The position numbers and the translations under genes were made by a program. A stretch of DNA of 64,000 nucleotides from Tetrapyrgos nigripes (taxonomy: Eukaryota; Basidiomycota; Agaricomycetes; Agaricales; Campanellaceae), in contig JAACJM010000221.1 of assembly GCA_013368315.1 (NCBI GenBank), forward strand, positions 1-64,000, read 5' to 3'. This document shows positions 42,101 through 54,345 of this stretch, in pieces. Within the stretch, counting starts at the first letter, position 1; every line of letters begins with the position of its first letter. Below the pieces are notes generated by a model. The model ran no database searches, had not been told where the DNA came from, and saw only the letters and a program-made list of their open reading frames with translations.

Positions 42101-45100
42101 GGTACTGTAGAACAGCAAGGTAGACTGACACTTCACTTGCACATGCTTCTTTGGATTGCCTTTTCCAAATCTCCTCAAGAGATAAGAGATGCAATCCTAG
42201 ATCCAAATAGTGACTTTCAAAAGAGAATTGTTGAATATCTTGAAGGTGCACATACCGGTAATTTCATGACAGGAAATCAAGAAAGTATTGAAGAAAATAT
42301 CAGGATCAGAGCCCAATCAGAAGATTATGTTAATCCACTCTATACACTTCCTGCAGAGCCACCAGAACCAGTCAACCATAAATGCAGTATCAAGGAAAGC
42401 TGTGATACTTGCTTATCTACTGAACAATGGTGGAACGATTATAAAGATGAAGTGGATGACATTGTATCTCGTACTCACATCCATAAATGCAAGTCAACTA
42501 TGGGAAAGGATGGCAGGCGTAAAAAGAACAAGGATTATTTTGGCTGTCTTGACAATAAATATGGTACTTGTAGTGCAAGATTTCCACGTCAATTTGTGGA
42601 GACAACTCAGGTTGACCAGGAGACAGGTTACTTAAGGATGCAGAAACATGAGCCTTGGATTAATACTTATAACCCTACCATGACTTATCTACTCAGAAGT
42701 AACTCAGACGTGACTTCATTATTATCTGGAACTGCAATCAAAGCTGTTGTATACTATGTGACCAACTATATCACAAAATGGAGTTTGAACACTCATGTAA
42801 TATTTGATGTCATAAAATCAGTGCTTGAAAGAAATTCTGAAATGTTGAATGGACCCTTAAGTAGGCAGGAGAAAGTAAGAAAATTAGTAACACAGATGGT
42901 AAATTCATTATCAGTAAAAATGGAATTAGGAGCTCCAATGATTTGCATGTATCTGTTAGACAACCCAGATCACTATAACAGCCATAAGTTCAAATCTTTT
43001 TACTGGAAAAACTATGTAAATGAGGTTCAAAAATCCTGGACCATTTCTGACGAGAACTCACCTTCTACTAAAGATAAAGTAATTCTTTTAAGGAAGCACA
43101 ATGGTGTAGTTGCAACCTCACAAGTTTATGATTATATATACCGCCCCGCACATCTTGAAAAAATGTGTCTTTATGATTGGGTACAGTTATGTGAAAGAGT
43201 CAAAGTCTCTACCAAAAAAGATGTCTGTGATAGTGAGGATTCAGACTCTGATGCAGGTTTTGAATCTGATAATGAACACGGCACACATGAACATCCCCAA
43301 GGCCCAAAGCCAGTTTCAAAGGAAAAATTGGCAAGAAATGTGTTTCCCTTTGTTCATGGCCATCCTCTTGCTGACTCACATGCATTAAAGGTTGTATCAG
43401 ATGATAAGCGTCTTGTTCCAAACTTTATTGGGGGTACATTACCTAGAGCTGATAAAGGCAACCGTGAATATTACTGTACTGTAATGCTAACACTATTTAA
43501 GCCCTGGAGAGCTGGTGAAAATGTAAAAGATAAAGATCAGACTTGGGATAATGCATTTGATAATTTTCAATTCACCCCTCAGCAGAAGCAGATACTCAAG
43601 AATTTTCAAGTTCGTTATGAGTGCTTGGACTCCAGAGATGACTACAATGCACAGAGAAGAGCAATGAGTGAGAATACACAGGATTCCTATCTTCCAGAGT
43701 ATGATGATGGCATTGACTCTCATTTACTAGACACATTAGCTGATCCACTTAATGGAGAGTCTGGACCATTCGAAAGGCGAAGGCAGGATGAGATGAATGA
43801 AATGAAGCAGCTTTTGGTGAATATGGGCTGGACTGACACTTTGCATGACCGAAAATCACTGATACCTTCAGCATGTCACCCACAAATTGATAAAAGTGCA
43901 CATGGCTGGAAACTTTAAATCAACAAAATGAGGCAGGATATACTTGATAAAAGACATAGATCAGGTGCAGACCAGAATTCTAATAATAAATTTAGAAACC
44001 CATTTCCTGAACAAGTAGAAATACTAGATAAAACTGTATTTGAGAAAAGGACAAGACAAGGCCATACTCAGAATCTGATTGATCAGATAGCAAATGAATT
44101 CCAATTCCAGGATAATCCAGAGCAGGAGAGAGCATTCAGAATCATTGCAAATCATGCAGTCAGCCCCTGTCCTGAGCAGTTAAAGATGTATATAGGTGGG
44201 ATGGGTGGCACTGGTAAATCAACTGTATTGCGTGCTCTGCGTAAGTTCTTTGCAGAGAGAAAAGAGTCACACCGTATGCTAGTTGTTGCACCAACTGGAA
44301 ATGCAGCTGCACTACTAGCAGGATCAACCTATCATTATATGTTTGGTATCAACTCAAAATCAGAAGGAGAGAATCATTCAACATCTATTCCACAGATCTG
44401 TTCACGATTGGAAGGTGTCAACTATATATTTCTTGATGAAGTTTCAATGTTGTCTTGTAAAGATATGTACAAGATCAGTGCAAAATTAGCCCTGGCTTTA
44501 AGCATGCCTCATCTCCCTTTTGGAGGAATGAATATGATTTTTGCTGGAGATTTTGGCCAGCTTCCCCCTGCTATAGGTGGTGAAAGTGTGGCATTATACA
44601 GTCATTCCATCGGACAATCACCAAAGTCGAAATCAGATCAGGAAAATGCCATAGGCCAGCATCTCTGGCATCAAGTAACTACAGTTGTAATGCTTAGAAA
44701 AAATATGAGACAAACTGAAACATCAGAAAATGATGACAATTATTGAAAGGCTCTGGAGAATATGCGGTATAAGTCATGCACTTCAAAAGATATTGCCTTT
44801 TTGCGAACACTGATATCAAACCCTTATGAGCCTGCCAAGTCACTTAGAAGTGAAAATTTCCGTAATACTCCCATTATTCTTACTTATAATAAACATAAAG
44901 ATGTAGCTAATAGGCTTGGAACAGAACGCTTTGCTGCTGAAACAGGACAAACATTGATGTCTTTCTATTCAGAAGATGAGCAGGTTGTTCTGGAAGATAT
45001 TCCAGAAAATGAGAAACAGCATAGAAAAAGACGTAAATCCAAGAGATTCAAAGTCAATAATAAAGTTCAACATGAACTGTGGAACCAACCACACTCTTAT

Positions 45101-46816
45101 AATGATAGACAAATTCCTGGTAGACTTGATATATGTCTAGGAATGCCTGTTATGATTAGATATAATAGTGCCACCGAACTCTGTATCACTAAGGGACAGG
45201 AAGGCCATGTCCATGGCTGGAAAGCAAAAATAGGCAGGCATGGTAAGCCTGTTCTAGATGTTCTTTTTATTAAACTACATAACTCCCCTAAACCTCCAGC
45301 TCCAATTCAATTTGAGGGTCTTCCTGAAAATGTAGTACCTATAACCCGAAATACTGTCCGAATTGAATGCAAACTTTCAGATGATTCCCAAATTGCAATA
45401 TCCCGTACTCAAGTTGAAGTACTTCCCAATTTCGCTATGACAGATTTTGCATCTCAAGGCAAAACAAGAGATTGGAATGTGGTTGACATTAATAATAGCA
45501 GGGATTTCAGGGCTATATACACTGCATTGTCACGCAGCTCCCGTGCTGACCAAACATTAATCCTTCAAGGATTCAATGGAAGTCTTCTTACAGGAGGCCT
45601 GAAGAATAAAGGTGGATATAGACAGGAATTGAGAGAGCTGGAAATACTGGATGAACTAAGTAAACTCAAACATTTAGGTCTATTACCACTGTCAGTCTCA
45701 GGTGATCGGCGTTCAGTTCTGATTAAATCTTTCCGCACACTGAAAGGTCAAAACTTTGTACCTGCTTTTGCACACAAATCTATTGTGTGGAATGATAATG
45801 ATCCCTTAGCTGAGACCTTTGACTCTGGAGAAACATGGCATATCATTGATGATAAAGAAGATCAGCAGAAGAAATCCACACAGCTGAGAGGTGATTTTAA
45901 ACCAGCACTAGGAGCTGCAACCAATTTCCCATCAACTTCAAGTCTCAAAAGAAAGAGTAGCTCAGAAAAAATAAATCAAGATGTTCCTTTAAAGAGGCAT
46001 AAAGCTGATAGAAACACATCTCTTGAATCTACACCACTGCTTCCTTTCTTAAACCGGTCCAACAATAGCTGTGCCTATGATTCTGCTATAATGTTACTTC
46101 ATTATTTACATTCTAATTATCCAGAAAAATTTCAAACAGAAGCATCTCATTTTATCCAAATACTCGCCACAGAACTGACTAGTGCCTTTCAGTCTAATGT
46201 CATTGACCTTGCACCAACCAGAGAAAGCTTAAGACTTGGTCTACATCACATTGATTCCAATGCCTTTCCATATGGTGAGTATGCAGATGTCGGCGAAGTT
46301 CTACTTGAACTGACTCAATCAGATATGCCCTTTTCTAAACGAAGAGTTGTATGCAATAATGAGCATGTTTTCAAGCCATGGAAAGATAGAAAAAATATGG
46401 TTTTATACACTTCAACACGAGCATATCATTCTACTCAGGAATGGTTGGACAATTACATACAGCCTTTTGGATGGAAATGTCAAACCTGTTCTACTGATCT
46501 TCAGACAATTGTTGAATTTATCAGATTCCCAGAATTTTTCTTACTCTATATTCCAATAAATGTCTCAACACAGATTGATAAGCTTGTTAGTCTCACAGTA
46601 AATCAGCAGCAAAGACCCTATCATCTGAAAGCAGTTATCTACTTTGGAGATGTCCATTTTATTCTCAGAACATTCAATGATGGAGGAGATTACACCTATG
46701 ATGGTATGAAGAATGGCTTACCTCAAAAAGTTGGCACTCCAATTGGTGAGAATGACACAATAGCAGATTATGAAGGTAAAAAAGCGGCAACATTGCTTTA
46801 CATTAAATATGGATGA
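39107..46816 (+). pseudogene. Helitron B Rep/helicase/protease gene with two nonsense codons
   Basis: A single frame of about 2570 codons matches the element A protein throughout and extends further at the N-terminus. It keeps the HUH motif, YVTNY, Walker A, the helicase motifs, the C-terminal NNSCAYDS box and the VHFILRT His box. Two stops interrupt it: TAA at 43916, where copy A has CAA (Gln), and TGA at 44744, where copy A has CGA (Arg). The first lies between the Rep and helicase parts, the second inside the helicase. No frameshift was found, so the decay is recent. The N-terminus after MQSLPQRH is not guaranteed to be the true start. Confidence 0.8.
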
Positions 46817-46868
46817 AACCTTGGGCCTCGTTACTGCCACGCGAAGCGGTGGCCCACATCCTCTTCAT

Positions 46869-47060
46869 TCTTTTCTTATAATCTGACGTTCCTGTGTGTG
46901 GCTGTGCTCGTTAGGTCCTCTATTCAGTCGGCAAGCTCCTGTCATGCTGGTATGCCGTTTCCTCACAGATTTTGGGCCAGTTTCCGGTTGCACACTCCCT
47001 TCCTTTCCTTTGGGCCTCGCCATTGCCACACGCAGTAGTGGCCTACATCTCCTTCATACA
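46869..47060 (+). mobile_element. Miniature Helitron directly after element B
   Basis: TTCTTATAATCTGACGTTCC and TGTGTGTGGCTGTGCTCG repeat the sequence found 20-60 bp inside the 5' ends of elements A and B. It is followed within 130 bp by a second 3' terminus (GGGCCTCGCCATTGCCAC, hairpin, CTACATCTCCTTCAT). The first 5' bases (TTACGAG...) are missing. It is either a tandem end duplication or a small deletion derivative. Confidence 0.55.
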
Positions 47061-47255
47061 TACCATAGGCAAGCGCAATTAACCAAGGGGCTAATGTCGA
47101 CGATTAGTAATACGCGGAGCCATATTGAACGTAAGCGCAAGGAAAGAATCAGCCTGAGTGTATATCAATCACGATATTGAACGTGATAAATCATCGCTGG
47201 TATGGTGTCCATTTGGATTCCTTGTCACCTTGAATCACTCCTGCAGAGAATGGGT

Positions 47256-47475
47256 AATGTCAGCCTTGACCACCAGATTTCGGGGAAACATAGTCCATGC
47301 TCTCCAGACTACAATTCCATCACCAATAGCATACTGTCAAGATAAATCAAATATGAGCAAGTATCATTGGGTTAAAAATCAATCCCAAGATAATAATTGA
47401 TTCCTTACATTCAATCTTGCCACCATGTTTTGGGCTATCTGCACATCTGATACCTGTTGTATGGCACTGAGGTTA
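47256..47475 (-). pseudogene. Fragment of the seven-helix membrane gene
   Basis: The fragment matches 18285-18490, including the intron and the exon encoding YAIGDGIVVWRAW..MFPRNL. No other exons follow, so it is a truncated relic. Confidence 0.65.
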
Positions 47476-47479
47476 CTCA

Positions 47480-49760
47480 AGGGCCTACCAGAAGGTGTTT
47501 CAATGTGTCAGGGCTCAAAGACGGGGAGAAAAAAATGTTGATCGTCTGGGAGTGAAAATTTTGATGGCGAGAATTTAGACCTGCATGGGTTTGAGAGATG
47601 ATTAGATGACGATGATCCCTCGAGAATGTATTAGAAACATCAGAAGCTTGATGTTGTGGAGGAGTGAAGTCTCGTTTCAATGATTCACTTCATGGCTCAC
47701 AGAAGTACTGGGGGCACGGATGTTTTCGACGTCGCTACTAGTACTAATCTATCAAGCCAGAACGCAAAGTGAAGGAGAATCAAAGGAGGATGAGCCAAGG
47801 ATAATCTAAGTTAGAATGAACAGGTAAGGAAGTCGGTATTACTTGGTAGGTAACACAGTTTGACTTGCGTTTGACATACTTCTCGTGAATAGGGGCTTGG
47901 CGTGATAATCACACACAAAGCCGCAAGCACACCTGAGTATACGTATGAGTGAGGATGTACCGAAACTACGGAAACGCGAACGAGGCCGCGGCCTCAGCTC
48001 AAAGTGCCTTGAGTTTTTCATCTGGCCAAGGGTCCTTTACTGGCCGTCGCACATCGTATGTACGCGTATGATATATCATACGTACCGTTCATAAGCTGGA
48101 TAACCCCTTGCTGGACCGCAAGAAAACATGAAAATGTAATTGACAGCATTAGAAGATTAGGCGATCGTATATTATATTAGCCTGAGTAGCTCGAGCATGC
48201 TGTATAAATCTTCACAGCGAGGTGATCCGTACGACACATGGTATCCTCGATGCTATGAAACATGCAAGGAGGTCGGTCAACCGACGACATGAAGATCACA
48301 ACTAGATAGATAGGTCGCCTGGTTTCCCCTTCCCTTCTTTATTTTACCCGTCTTTCACTTCGTCTATCTCTCCATCCATCCATCCAGCAAATTGCACTAC
48401 TGCTTACCCTAATATATAAGCCCACCCCCGTATATATATACACTCGACGACAACAAGGCAAAAAGGGAGAGAAACGCAAAGAAGGAAAGAAGTGAGAACG
48501 AAAAGATACGGCATACAAGGGGGGATAAAGAGGTGCGTAGACATTCTGTCCAATTGTCGTGGTCTGGGTCTAGAAGTAGAAAAGGCCGAGAAGGAGAAAG
48601 AGAAAAAGAAAAAGAAAGAGGTACGTAGAGGAGAGGGAGGGTACGAGAAAGGAAGAGGAAGAAGAGAACAACAGAACCACCATTCATACTTGATAGGAGG
48701 ATATCAGCGCCTCCAACAGAGCCCACGCCTAAGCCCGCCTTATATGCCCAGCTCCATGCGTAGAATGTATGCTCCAGCGCTACGATCCAGACCCAGACCA
48801 CATAAACACCACACACACATAGGTTAACCATCCTCCCCGCTGTCCTCCCAGCACCGGTACCCCTCCATTCTCCATTCTTCGTTCTCCTTCCACAGAACAT
48901 ATAACACATAGCACACAGCACACACAACACTGCCCGACCGACCACGTCATTGAAGACAAGGGAAGCTCGCACTTGGGCTACACGTAACCCATTCCCATAA
49001 ACCCGACCCCGACCCATCTAACGTCAACGCCAACGCCAACGCATTCCATCAACCATCAACCGTCTACCATACCAATCAAGCATAAGCGTCCCAAACCCAC
49101 CCACCCTTCCTTATAAGCCATCCTTCTCTTTACCCTTTCCAAACATCTCGTCATTTCGGACTGGAGTCTGGGTCGGGCAGGGACAGAAAGAAACAAAGGA
49201 AGAAAGAAAGGGGAGAAAGGAAGGCGTTTGCGTTTCGCGTCTTCGTCTGGGTCTGGGGCTGGGAAGTATGGGCTGGAAGGGAAGAGAAGAGAAAGGAAGG
49301 AAGAAAACCTCAAACAGCAAGGCCGAACTAGTACAGCAAATTCCCATCACCTCATAGTAATCATAACCCCGACCCCGACCTATCCAACGCCAACGCCAGC
49401 GCATCCCCATCAACCGTCAACCCGTCAACCCGTCTACCGTATCCAACACAAACCCATCCCCGCGCTGACATGTATGTCCACTATCTATGACCATGTCTTA
49501 TGGACTAAGACACCTTCCCAACCGGTTGCCCCGGCCCCCAACCGACCGAAAGGAAAAGCCAAAGCCAGCAAGCGTAAAAGAAAAAAAGAAGAGGGGATTT
49601 GCAATTACGAGTAAATGCGCGTTTCATGATCAGAGCGACGTTTTATCTCCTCTCCTCTCTTTCCTCCAACGTATCGTATGGGGTAGGCGGAGGGATATTG
49701 AAGTAACGAAAGACGAGAATTGCGAGAAACGAAATAGGAAAAAGAGAAGAAAAAACAACA
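47480..49760. other. No supported gene; simple-sequence-rich
   Basis: Open frames on both strands (for example 48409-49017, minus) run through GA/CT-rich tracts and have no recognisable motif. Parts near 49170-49240 resemble the intron of the Ser/Thr-rich gene (GCGTTTGCGTTTCGCGTCT), suggesting an old diverged copy. Confidence 0.4.
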
Positions 49761-49785
49761 CCCACCCACTATTATCACTCTCCTT

Positions 49786-50331
49786 CGTCTGACTCGGCCC
49801 AACCCCACTTCCCGTCTCCGTCAACGAAGGCGTTACCACCGTTACCACCGTCGTCGTCTGTCCTCCACTTCCCGTCGTAATCAAAGTTGTTGTTGAGCTT
49901 GAAGAGGAAGAGCTGGAGGTGGAGGAGGATGTTGAAGACGTCGAGGACGAGGTGCTGCTCGTCGAACTAGTACTACTAGTACTACTCGTTGATGAGGTAC
50001 TCGAGGTACTCGAGGAAGTAGAACTTGTAGTCGAAGAGGTGGAAGTAGTAGTTGACGATGGAGTTGACGATGTAGTGGAAGATGTCGTAGAGGTCGTCGA
50101 GGTCGTCGTTGAGTCCGTCGTTGAAGAGGACGTTGAGGTATCTTCTTGTGGATTTCTCGGTTGGTAGTTGACGAATTCTATAAGCGGAATCGGCGTTACC
50201 AATCCCGCCATTTTTGCTGCGTCGGCGTTGGCATCGGGATTCGTCGGTGTGGGGAACTTGGTCCTCTGTCGTCGTCCTGTGGGGAGTGGGGAACAAGAGG
50301 CAACCAAAAAAAGTTGGCTCCGTGTCAGCAA
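49786..50331 (-). pseudogene. Ser/Thr-rich membrane protein, copy C (5' part only)
   Basis: The best-preserved stalk in the window has NYQPRNPQEDTSTSSS, then about 75 residues of Ser/Thr runs (50130-49880) leading in frame into LITTGSGGQTTTVVTVVTPS and SQTKESDNSG. The intron donor follows, but no membrane exon or Gly/Tyr tail is found downstream, so the copy is truncated. Its upstream flank (CACACATCATGA) is the target of the hAT element. Confidence 0.55.
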
Positions 50332-50636
50332 TAATTGAAAAGTGGTCAGATGGTCTTACCCCTTTCTTACGTAATGATAGGTAAACCTTGTTGTTCTTAG
50401 TTCGGTGGGACGATGTGCAAATCTTTCGTACTTTGACGTGAAAAGTCGTATCAAGGGAGGGGGGAGAAAAGACCTGCTCTGAGAAAGATGTGACGTTGCA
50501 AATCGTGGACGACGAGGAGAAGGGGCGGAGAGGCGGTAGCGTAACAACCGCCCACCGGTTAACGGCAACCGGCAAGTACGTCCGTCTACCTCCGTGCCTC
50601 GCGTGGGCCCGCCACGCCACCCATCACACATCATGA

Positions 50637-53600
50637 CAGTGTCCTCCCTAAGGCCTTTATTAAGGCCACCCACGCATCTTAAGTCTTTACACCTTAAATT
50701 TCGGTCTTAATTAAGGGTAACTTAAATATAATATAAGGCCTTTATAAATATTTCTACTTGTCATTGTACTCATCACCCGAACCCTCCTTTGCACCATCAT
50801 CTAACATCTCTTCTTCCTCTTCAAGTTGCAGGAGCTCCATCCGCAAAATCTCTTCATTGTATTCAACTCTTCTACGCGTTCGTCGAGTACCTGACTCCAA
50901 AATGACAGTACCATTTGCCTCGGCTGTGGTCTTTTTCTCAAGGAAAAGTAGTTCGAGTGAACGAGGAAGCCAGCTTCTTGTAGGAAGGGAGGGTGAGTCG
51001 TCATCGGACTGATCGGCGAGCTCCTGTTCTTGTGCTTGAGTTGTCCATTCAAGAACTTGTTGACGCCACATGCTGCAATTCCTAACAAGCCGTGATTGGC
51101 GCTGAGCATTAAAAGCGGTGGCGGGCTCGTCTTCAGCTCCAGGAGGGTTTTGTAAAAGATCGGCATATCTAGGGACTGTTAGAAGCTGAGAGGCACGGTC
51201 ATCATCATAGTTATGGCAAGATTTGCGAATGTCTTTGAGTCCATCTTCGATTTGGCGTGCTTTCAAGTTGGCACCGATCTAAAATTGGAGTCATTTGATG
51301 AGCAAAAATAAACTGAAGGCAGGAAATCGAACCTTCATAAGCTTCTTGAGCTTTCGCAGGCCAATCCGATTCCGTAAATGGTTCTTCTTGATCTTGAGGT
51401 CAGAGAACTGTCTCTCGTTACCAGCGGTATTGATGACTATAAGAAGAATTGCAATCGCAAATTCCGCAAGTTCAGAAACATTTTTATCGTCGAGATATTG
51501 CTCCCAGAAGATGATGGGATTGTCACCCTGTATTGACAGTGTATATGATTAATAGTGCCATCAACGATCAAGAATTTTTGGATTCACATGCATTTCTTGC
51601 CAGTTTTCGCGCACCTTTGCCCAAGCTTTGAAAGGACCAGTGTTGGCGAGATACTGCAAGTAAGCCACAGACACTTGAGCAATGCGCCGCTTGCGCTCCT
51701 CTTCAAATTTCTCTTTCTCCTCATCTGTCCACGACTCCGGAGGAAGCTCGCCACTGATATACTGCGTAAAAACCTGAAGCAGATTGCGAGAATTAGCACA
51801 AGTAATGAATCAGACAAAAAAAAAAATTGACGTACTTCTACAATGAGACCGTTTGTCTCAAAAGTATTCGCCCCAGACTCTGACCCAAACCTCTCAAGAC
51901 GCTCATAAGGGTTTAGAATCAACGCCACAATCATCAAGGGCTGATTGAAGGTTTTCCATCGGCGTTCGAGGCGTTTACACATCTCTGATGATAACCGACG
52001 ATTTGCATGGTTCTTGAAGTAGAGAAACATACCAACGAAAGCCATTAATATGTCATCTGGTCAGGCAGCATCACTCTGGCAAATGTTCGTTGCATATGCA
52101 ATTGGCTCGATGTCATCAAGAAGCTCAGAAAGACGGCGCCAAAAGTTTAGGTCTTCGAGTAAATCCAGCTGTTCCTCTGCTGCTGACCTCAAAGCTTCAA
52201 TCTCGGTGTTGCTCTTTGACCCTGTGGCCCCTATCTGAGCTGCAATAATTCCATCACGATTATTGAACGCTGTTTTGCGAAGATTTTGCTGTAGTTCCTG
52301 AAGACGACGGAAAGCGGCCTGATGAGTTGTCCAGTGTGTCATATTCGCAGTTGCGTAAGCCAGAGCTTTCTGATTCTGAGCTATCTGGCCTTCATCAAAA
52401 ATTTTGCGAACAGGACCATGGTTGTTGAGCCATCCAATAACACCTGTTGCTTCCTCAGCGGTCTGATTTCCAGCAGCATGGATTTTAAAGTAGTCCGCGA
52501 GAACGAGCTGTCCCTGTCAAGTGACGGCGATCAAAAGTCTGAATTTAGAGTGACGTGTGAAGAAGCATACTTGATGAGCACCGCACGGGAACACAAATAG
52601 CCATGGTCTTTTCGACCCAAGTAATTCCCTTCCCGCTCTGCTCCCTCCATCATTGTCTGTACCCAGAGCGACAACTCTACAACCATAATCCTTCTCTACA
52701 CTGTCCACCATCTTCTCAAATGACTCGCACATTGATTGTCCATCTTTCTTGTCTGCAGTTGTATCAAGAAGGTCGATTAGGTGGGGCTGTTTTACCTCGT
52801 CTTTAGCTTTAACATTGTATGGTTTGTTTTTTACTCACCTTCAGCTTCGCAGAGACACTGATTCCCGTAATGGAGTTCTTTGATATGTCTTTGACGCCGT
52901 CAGATCTGAGGGGAAAGGTGAGTACTATGATCCAGTTTTCAGGTCATTGGTACTCACGTTACAGTCACTTTCTGGTCTTTTAGTTCCTCCTTTAACTCGT
53001 TCTCAACTCGCTCAAACTCTTCATTCAATATACGACCCCTCAAAACCTTGCTTGAAGGAATTACATCCCCAGCCGCTGACCGAAACATCAGGAAAAGCTT
53101 GATGACCTCTGGATCGTCAACCCATTCAAACGATATGTTTGCAGAGGCGGATGCTCGTAGAAATTGTGCGTGTATGGCTAGCTTTTGCTCTTCCGTAAAT
53201 GGTACACTGATTCCCTTGAAAACCTTCAGCTCTGTTTGACGTAGCTCAACGCGGTCGATGACTTTCCGCCTTTTTGAAGATGCTGGCCCTGCCTTGTCAT
53301 TATCCTCCTTGTCTGCCTCTTCGCCACTCTCTTCATGCACATTTCCCTTCCTTTTCTTCCTCTGGTCTCCCTTCCGAATAGCCTCAGCAGTTTTCCGTGC
53401 CTTCTCACTCGCACTTCGACAAGGTTTTGTGCCTCCAAGTATGTGAGCAACCATAGCCTTTTTCTCGCCCAGAACAGATGTGACCTGTGTGAGGACTGGT
53501 TTCGTCAGGTAAGTTTGGGTTATGTACTACACCAAGGACTATACTCACTGTTTTGGAACCATGTCTCCCCATTCAGACTACTCAAGTCTTCGTTAGCACC

Positions 53601-53938
53601 AACGTTATCGGGTGCCAGTTTGCGGATGCAGCCAAGGCAGTAAGCGCAGTGATGGGTGCCATTTGGCTTGTTGGGAGTCTGGTAGAAGTAGTCCCATATC
53701 TCTCCTTTTGTCCTAGCCATGTTTTGTGGGATGTTTTGTGGATGTTGAGTGCGTTGCCAGTGCGTTGTAATGTTACGAAAATTCCTCTCAAAAATTTTAG
53801 TGGCTGTGTATTATGACGTATGTACAAGTTAAGCCTTAATTAAGGCTTAAGTGAAAATTTGGAGGAAGTAAAGTCTTAATTAAAAATCAACTTAAGGCCT
53901 TAGTCTTTATTAAGACTAAGGCCTTTGGGCAGACACTG
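50637..53938 (-). mobile_element. hAT transposon with perfect 8-bp target duplication
   Basis: CATCATGA stands on both sides (50629-50636, 53939-53946). The ends are CAGTGTCCTCCCTAAGGCCT and, inverted at the right, CAGTGTCTGCCCAAAGGCCT. Subterminal TTAATTAAG motifs cluster inside both ends, likely transposase-binding repeats. The 3.3-kb element contains one spliced transposase gene on the minus strand. Confidence 0.9.
50754..53720 (-). pseudogene. hAT transposase with one premature stop
   Basis: Exon 1 starts MARTKGEIWDYFYQTPNKP and carries a BED zinc finger (CAYCLGC, later H...C in AHILGGTKPC across an intron). A basic linker (KRKGNVHEESGEE..SKRRK) follows. The catalytic-core region has DNDGGSRAGRELLGSKRPW and FPCGAHQ. 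Middle exons include WLNNHGPVRK and MTHWTTHQAAFRRLQ. The C-terminal dimerisation region reads GNERQFSDLKIKKNHLRNR. Before LMAFVGMFLYF the frame meets TGA at 52061-52063 in AA*PDDIL, where family members usually have Arg, so CGA to TGA is likely. Other exons look open, so the gene was lost recently. Confidence 0.75.
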
Positions 53939-54345
53939 CATCATGAATCATGATGCACTCGAAACACCACTTTGGTTCAGGTCAAGGCCGACAAAAACGG
54001 TCTAGATCAACTGGACTGAAGGGAGGCATAAATACTTGAGAGAGTACTAAGTACTAAGTACTTTAATTTCACTTTTCCTTTCCATGATTACGGTGTACCT
54101 TGCGTAGTTTGCCCATATTGCAGCCACCAAGTACCCGCTGTTCCACAATGGAGCAGCAGAGAGTAAGTACATCACCATCATGAGAACTATATACCATTTC
54201 AGTGGGATTCCACCTAAAGAAGGCATGTCAGGCATGTCTTCTACCTGTTTTCACCCTCCAAGTGCATTTCTGATACTTTGAAGCAGAGATGACTCCAGAA
54301 AATTGGTCTATACACTCTCTAGGGCATGATGTACTTTTGGGTCAT

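Larger units (their letters stand above)
38246..46868 (+). mobile_element. Helitron element B (Helentron-like), full length but inactivated
   Basis: It begins TTACGAGACCTTTCAGGGTC with the same hairpin as element A and ends with GGGCCTCGTTACTGCCACG, the hairpin and CCCACATCCTCTTCA. Its length (8.62 kb) and gene order match element A, in opposite orientation. It starts only about 210 bp after gene 2. Confidence 0.85.

Noticed and set aside
48409..49017. 202-codon minus-strand frame with hydrophobic stretches
   Set aside because: Runs through CT-rich simple sequence, has no family motif and no conserved copy; insufficient support for a gene.
49919..50167. Glu/Val-rich 82-codon frame on the plus strand
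   Set aside because: Antisense of the Ser/Thr codon runs of copy C.
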